Shown: piece by piece, positions 14,744 to 15,848 of the stretch
How positions within the stretch are numbered: the first letter of the stretch is position 1
Layout of the letters: each line of letters opens with the position of its first letter
Assembly (NCBI GenBank): GCA_022790905.1
Contig: JAAVYC010000199.1
Location: forward strand, 1-15,848
DNA length: 15,848 nucleotides
From: Lachnospiraceae bacterium
GTDB taxonomy: Bacteria; Bacillota; Clostridia; Lachnospirales; Lachnospiraceae
Direction: 5' to 3'
Notes under the pieces: generated by a model
What the model was told of the DNA's origin: nothing
What the model saw: the letters and a program-made list of their open reading frames with translations, nothing else
The model's database searches: none
Program-made: the position numbers and the translations under genes

Positions 14744-15543
14744 TGAGAAGAGAAAAATATACAGCAGTCGTGTTAGCAGCAGGCCAGGGAAAACGTATGG
14801 GCAGCAGAGTTTATAAACAGTATTTGCTGTTACATGAAAAACCGTTAATTTATTATTCCCTGAAGGCATTTGGGGAGAGCACGGTGGATGAAATTGTCCT
14901 GGTTGTCGGAAAAGGGGAAATTGATTATTGTAAAAAAGAGATTATAGAAAAGTATGATTTGAAAAAAGTGAGGCATATTGTAGAGGGAGGTGCGCAAAGG
15001 TATCATTCGGTTGCCTGTGGTCTTCGTGCGATAAAAGACACAGATTATGTCCTGATTCACGATGGAGCGCGTCCGTTTTTGGATCTTGGAATCATAGAGA
15101 GAAGCAAAAAGGCGGCCAAAACTTATCAGGCAAGTGTCATTGGAATGCCAGTAAAAGATACGATAAAATTGGCGGATTCTCAGGAATTTGCAGAAAAGAC
15201 GCCAAATAGAGAGCGAATTTGGATGATGCAGACGCCGCAGGCTTTTTTCTATCCTCTCGTTTTTCAGGCGTATGAAACGCTATTAGAAGTCGAGCAAGGA
15301 AAGATAGGGGAGAGCGATAAAACGCTGCTCAATCCGAATAAAATAGAACTTTTGAGAGAAAAATGGGAACAGGTCAATATAACAGATGATGCGATGGTAG
15401 TGGAACTTTTATCCGACGTTCCCGTAAAATTGATCCGGGGCAGTTACGAAAATATTAAGATTACAACGCCGGAAGATTTGAGGATTGCAGGGGTACTTGG
15501 CAGCATTGAGACTGCATGGAGGAATAATTGTCCAAAAAAATGA
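14743..15543 (+). CDS. ispD: 2-C-methyl-D-erythritol 4-phosphate cytidylyltransferase
   Basis: Third step of the MEP isoprenoid pathway: CTP plus methylerythritol phosphate gives CDP-methylerythritol and pyrophosphate. The nucleotide loop LAAGQGKRMG (11-20) with K25, HDGARPF (106-112), VKDTIK (137-142), QTPQAF (163-168), TDDA (214-217) and IKITTPEDL (238-246) are all in place, so the protein should be active. At 266 residues it is about 30 longer than the usual 230. Most of the excess is an insert of some 25 residues at about 185-210 between the QTPQAF helix and TDDA, plus a basic C-terminal tail. It starts on the tsaD stop codon (TGATG), so it is translationally coupled. No terminator is seen after it. 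Confidence 0.95.
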   Translation: MRREKYTAVVLAAGQGKRMGSRVYKQYLLLHEKPLIYYSLKAFGESTVDEIVLVVGKGEIDYCKKEIIEKYDLKKVRHIVEGGAQRYHSVACGLRAIKDTDYVLIHDGARPFLDLGIIERSKKAAKTYQASVIGMPVKDTIKLADSQEFAEKTPNRERIWMMQTPQAFFYPLVFQAYETLLEVEQGKIGESDKTLLNPNKIELLREKWEQVNITDDAMVVELLSDVPVKLIRGSYENIKITTPEDLRIAGVLGSIETAWRNNCPKK

Positions 15544-15562
15544 AAAAAATAGGAAATAGTTA

Positions 15563-15591
15563 TTGACACAATTCTGCAATGATGGTATTAT
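15563..15591 (+). promoter_or_regulatory. Strong sigma-A promoter of the serine tRNA genes
   Basis: A perfect TTGACA (15563-15568) is followed after 17 bases by TATTAT (15586-15591), with TGG as an extended -10. An overlapping TATAAT at 15589-15594 has a poorer 20-base spacing. The tRNA begins about 23 bases after the -10 region, which fits a short tRNA leader. Confidence 0.85.
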
Positions 15592-15620
15592 AATGTTCGC
15601 GTTAAATCAGAAAAACACAT

Positions 15621-15706
15621 GGAGAGGTATCGAAGTGGTCATAACGAGGCGGTCTTGAAAACCGTTTGTCCGAGAGGGCGCGTGGGTTCGAATCCCACCC
15701 TCTCCG
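15621..15706 (+). tRNA. tRNA-Ser (anticodon UGA)
   Basis: A full cloverleaf of 86 bases. The acceptor stem is GGAGAGG (15621-15627) with CCTCTCC (15699-15705) and discriminator G 15706. The anticodon stem is 15649-15653 with 15661-15665, and the loop CTTGAAA gives TGA at 15656-15658. A long class II variable arm lies around 15666-15681, and the T arm is GTGGG-TTCGAAT-CCCAC (15682-15698). The 3' CCA is not encoded (TTTA follows), so CCA must be added after RNase Z cleavage. Confidence 0.97.
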
Positions 15707-15771
15707 TTTAGATATAATATGTGACATTTTCTGGGATAGCAAAAAGGAAAAGTTATAGAAATTATGAATTC

Positions 15772-15848
15772 GGAGAAGTACCCAAGCTGGCCGAAGGGAC
15801 ACCCCTGGAAAGGGTGCAGGTCGTTAATAGCGGCGCGAGGGTTCAAAT
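15772..15848 (+). tRNA. tRNA-Ser (anticodon GGA), 3' end cut by window
   Basis: The acceptor 5' strand GGAGAAG starts at 15772. The anticodon stem CACCC (15800-15804) with GGGTG (15812-15816) encloses CTGGAAA, giving GGA at 15807-15809. A long variable arm (around 15817-15836) marks a class II tRNA, and the sequence ends within the T loop (GTTCAAAT). The 65-base gap from the first tRNA shows no clear promoter or terminator, so the pair is probably one transcript. Confidence 0.94.

Noticed and set aside
15602..15846. Minus-strand open frames over the serine tRNA genes, with peptides such as GIRTHAPSRTNGF
   Set aside because: They are antisense translations of tRNA-Ser sequence, a well-known source of false proteins in databases.
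1..15848. CRISPR array, insertion sequence, prophage, toxin-antitoxin or other defence system
   Set aside because: No regularly spaced repeats, transposase, integrase or typical defence genes are present; nearly all DNA is accounted for by core genes.

Overview
The window reads as a low-to-mid GC Gram-positive Clostridia chromosome, most likely a gut-type Lachnospiraceae. The reasons are strong AGGAGG ribosome binding sites, tRNA genes without an encoded CCA end, and gene families such as the UPF0735 ACT protein, DUF975 and the tsaE-tsaB-rimI block. The assignment rests on gene content and style only. No mobile element, prophage or CRISPR array is visible, so this is essentially core chromosome.

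Layout. (1) 1-694: 3' part of prfB (release factor 2), closed by a hairpin at 708-738. (2) 771-4979: a plus-strand aspartate-family operon with a UPF0735/PheB-type HTH+ACT protein, homoserine dehydrogenase (hom), an archaeal-type phosphoglycerate-mutase-like protein that is probably the homoserine kinase, and aspartokinase (lysC). lysC has a good internal ribosome binding site that could make a separate regulatory beta subunit. A structured intergenic stretch and a bidirectional terminator follow. (3) 5140-6814: three minus-strand genes of unknown role: a DUF975 membrane protein, a small HExxH protein with two CxxC pairs, and a small DUF4190-like membrane protein. Their likely promoter lies back to back with that of tex. 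(4) 6885-15543: a long, tightly packed plus-strand run: tex, ribU-like ECF S component, YcxB-like protein, tsaE, tsaB, rimI, a small Cys-pair protein, rnz, a membrane-anchored protein of unknown function, tsaD and ispD. (5) 15563-end: a strong promoter and two serine tRNA genes (UGA, then GGA, the latter cut by the window edge).

How the genes fit together. Block 2 covers aspartate to aspartyl phosphate (LysC), aspartate semialdehyde to homoserine (Hom) and probably homoserine to O-phosphohomoserine (ApgM-like). Aspartate semialdehyde dehydrogenase and threonine synthase are not in the window. Block 4 holds all three bacterial t6A37 proteins that act on threonylcarbamoyl-AMP (TsaB, TsaD, TsaE) together with RimI and the tRNA 3' processing nuclease RNase Z, directly upstream of CCA-less tRNA genes that need such processing. 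The best leads are the mutase-like homoserine kinase candidate, the internal lysC start, the unassigned HExxH/DUF975 islet, and the two uncharacterised small proteins embedded in the t6A/RNase Z operon. Nothing seen amounts to a clearly new multi-gene system.
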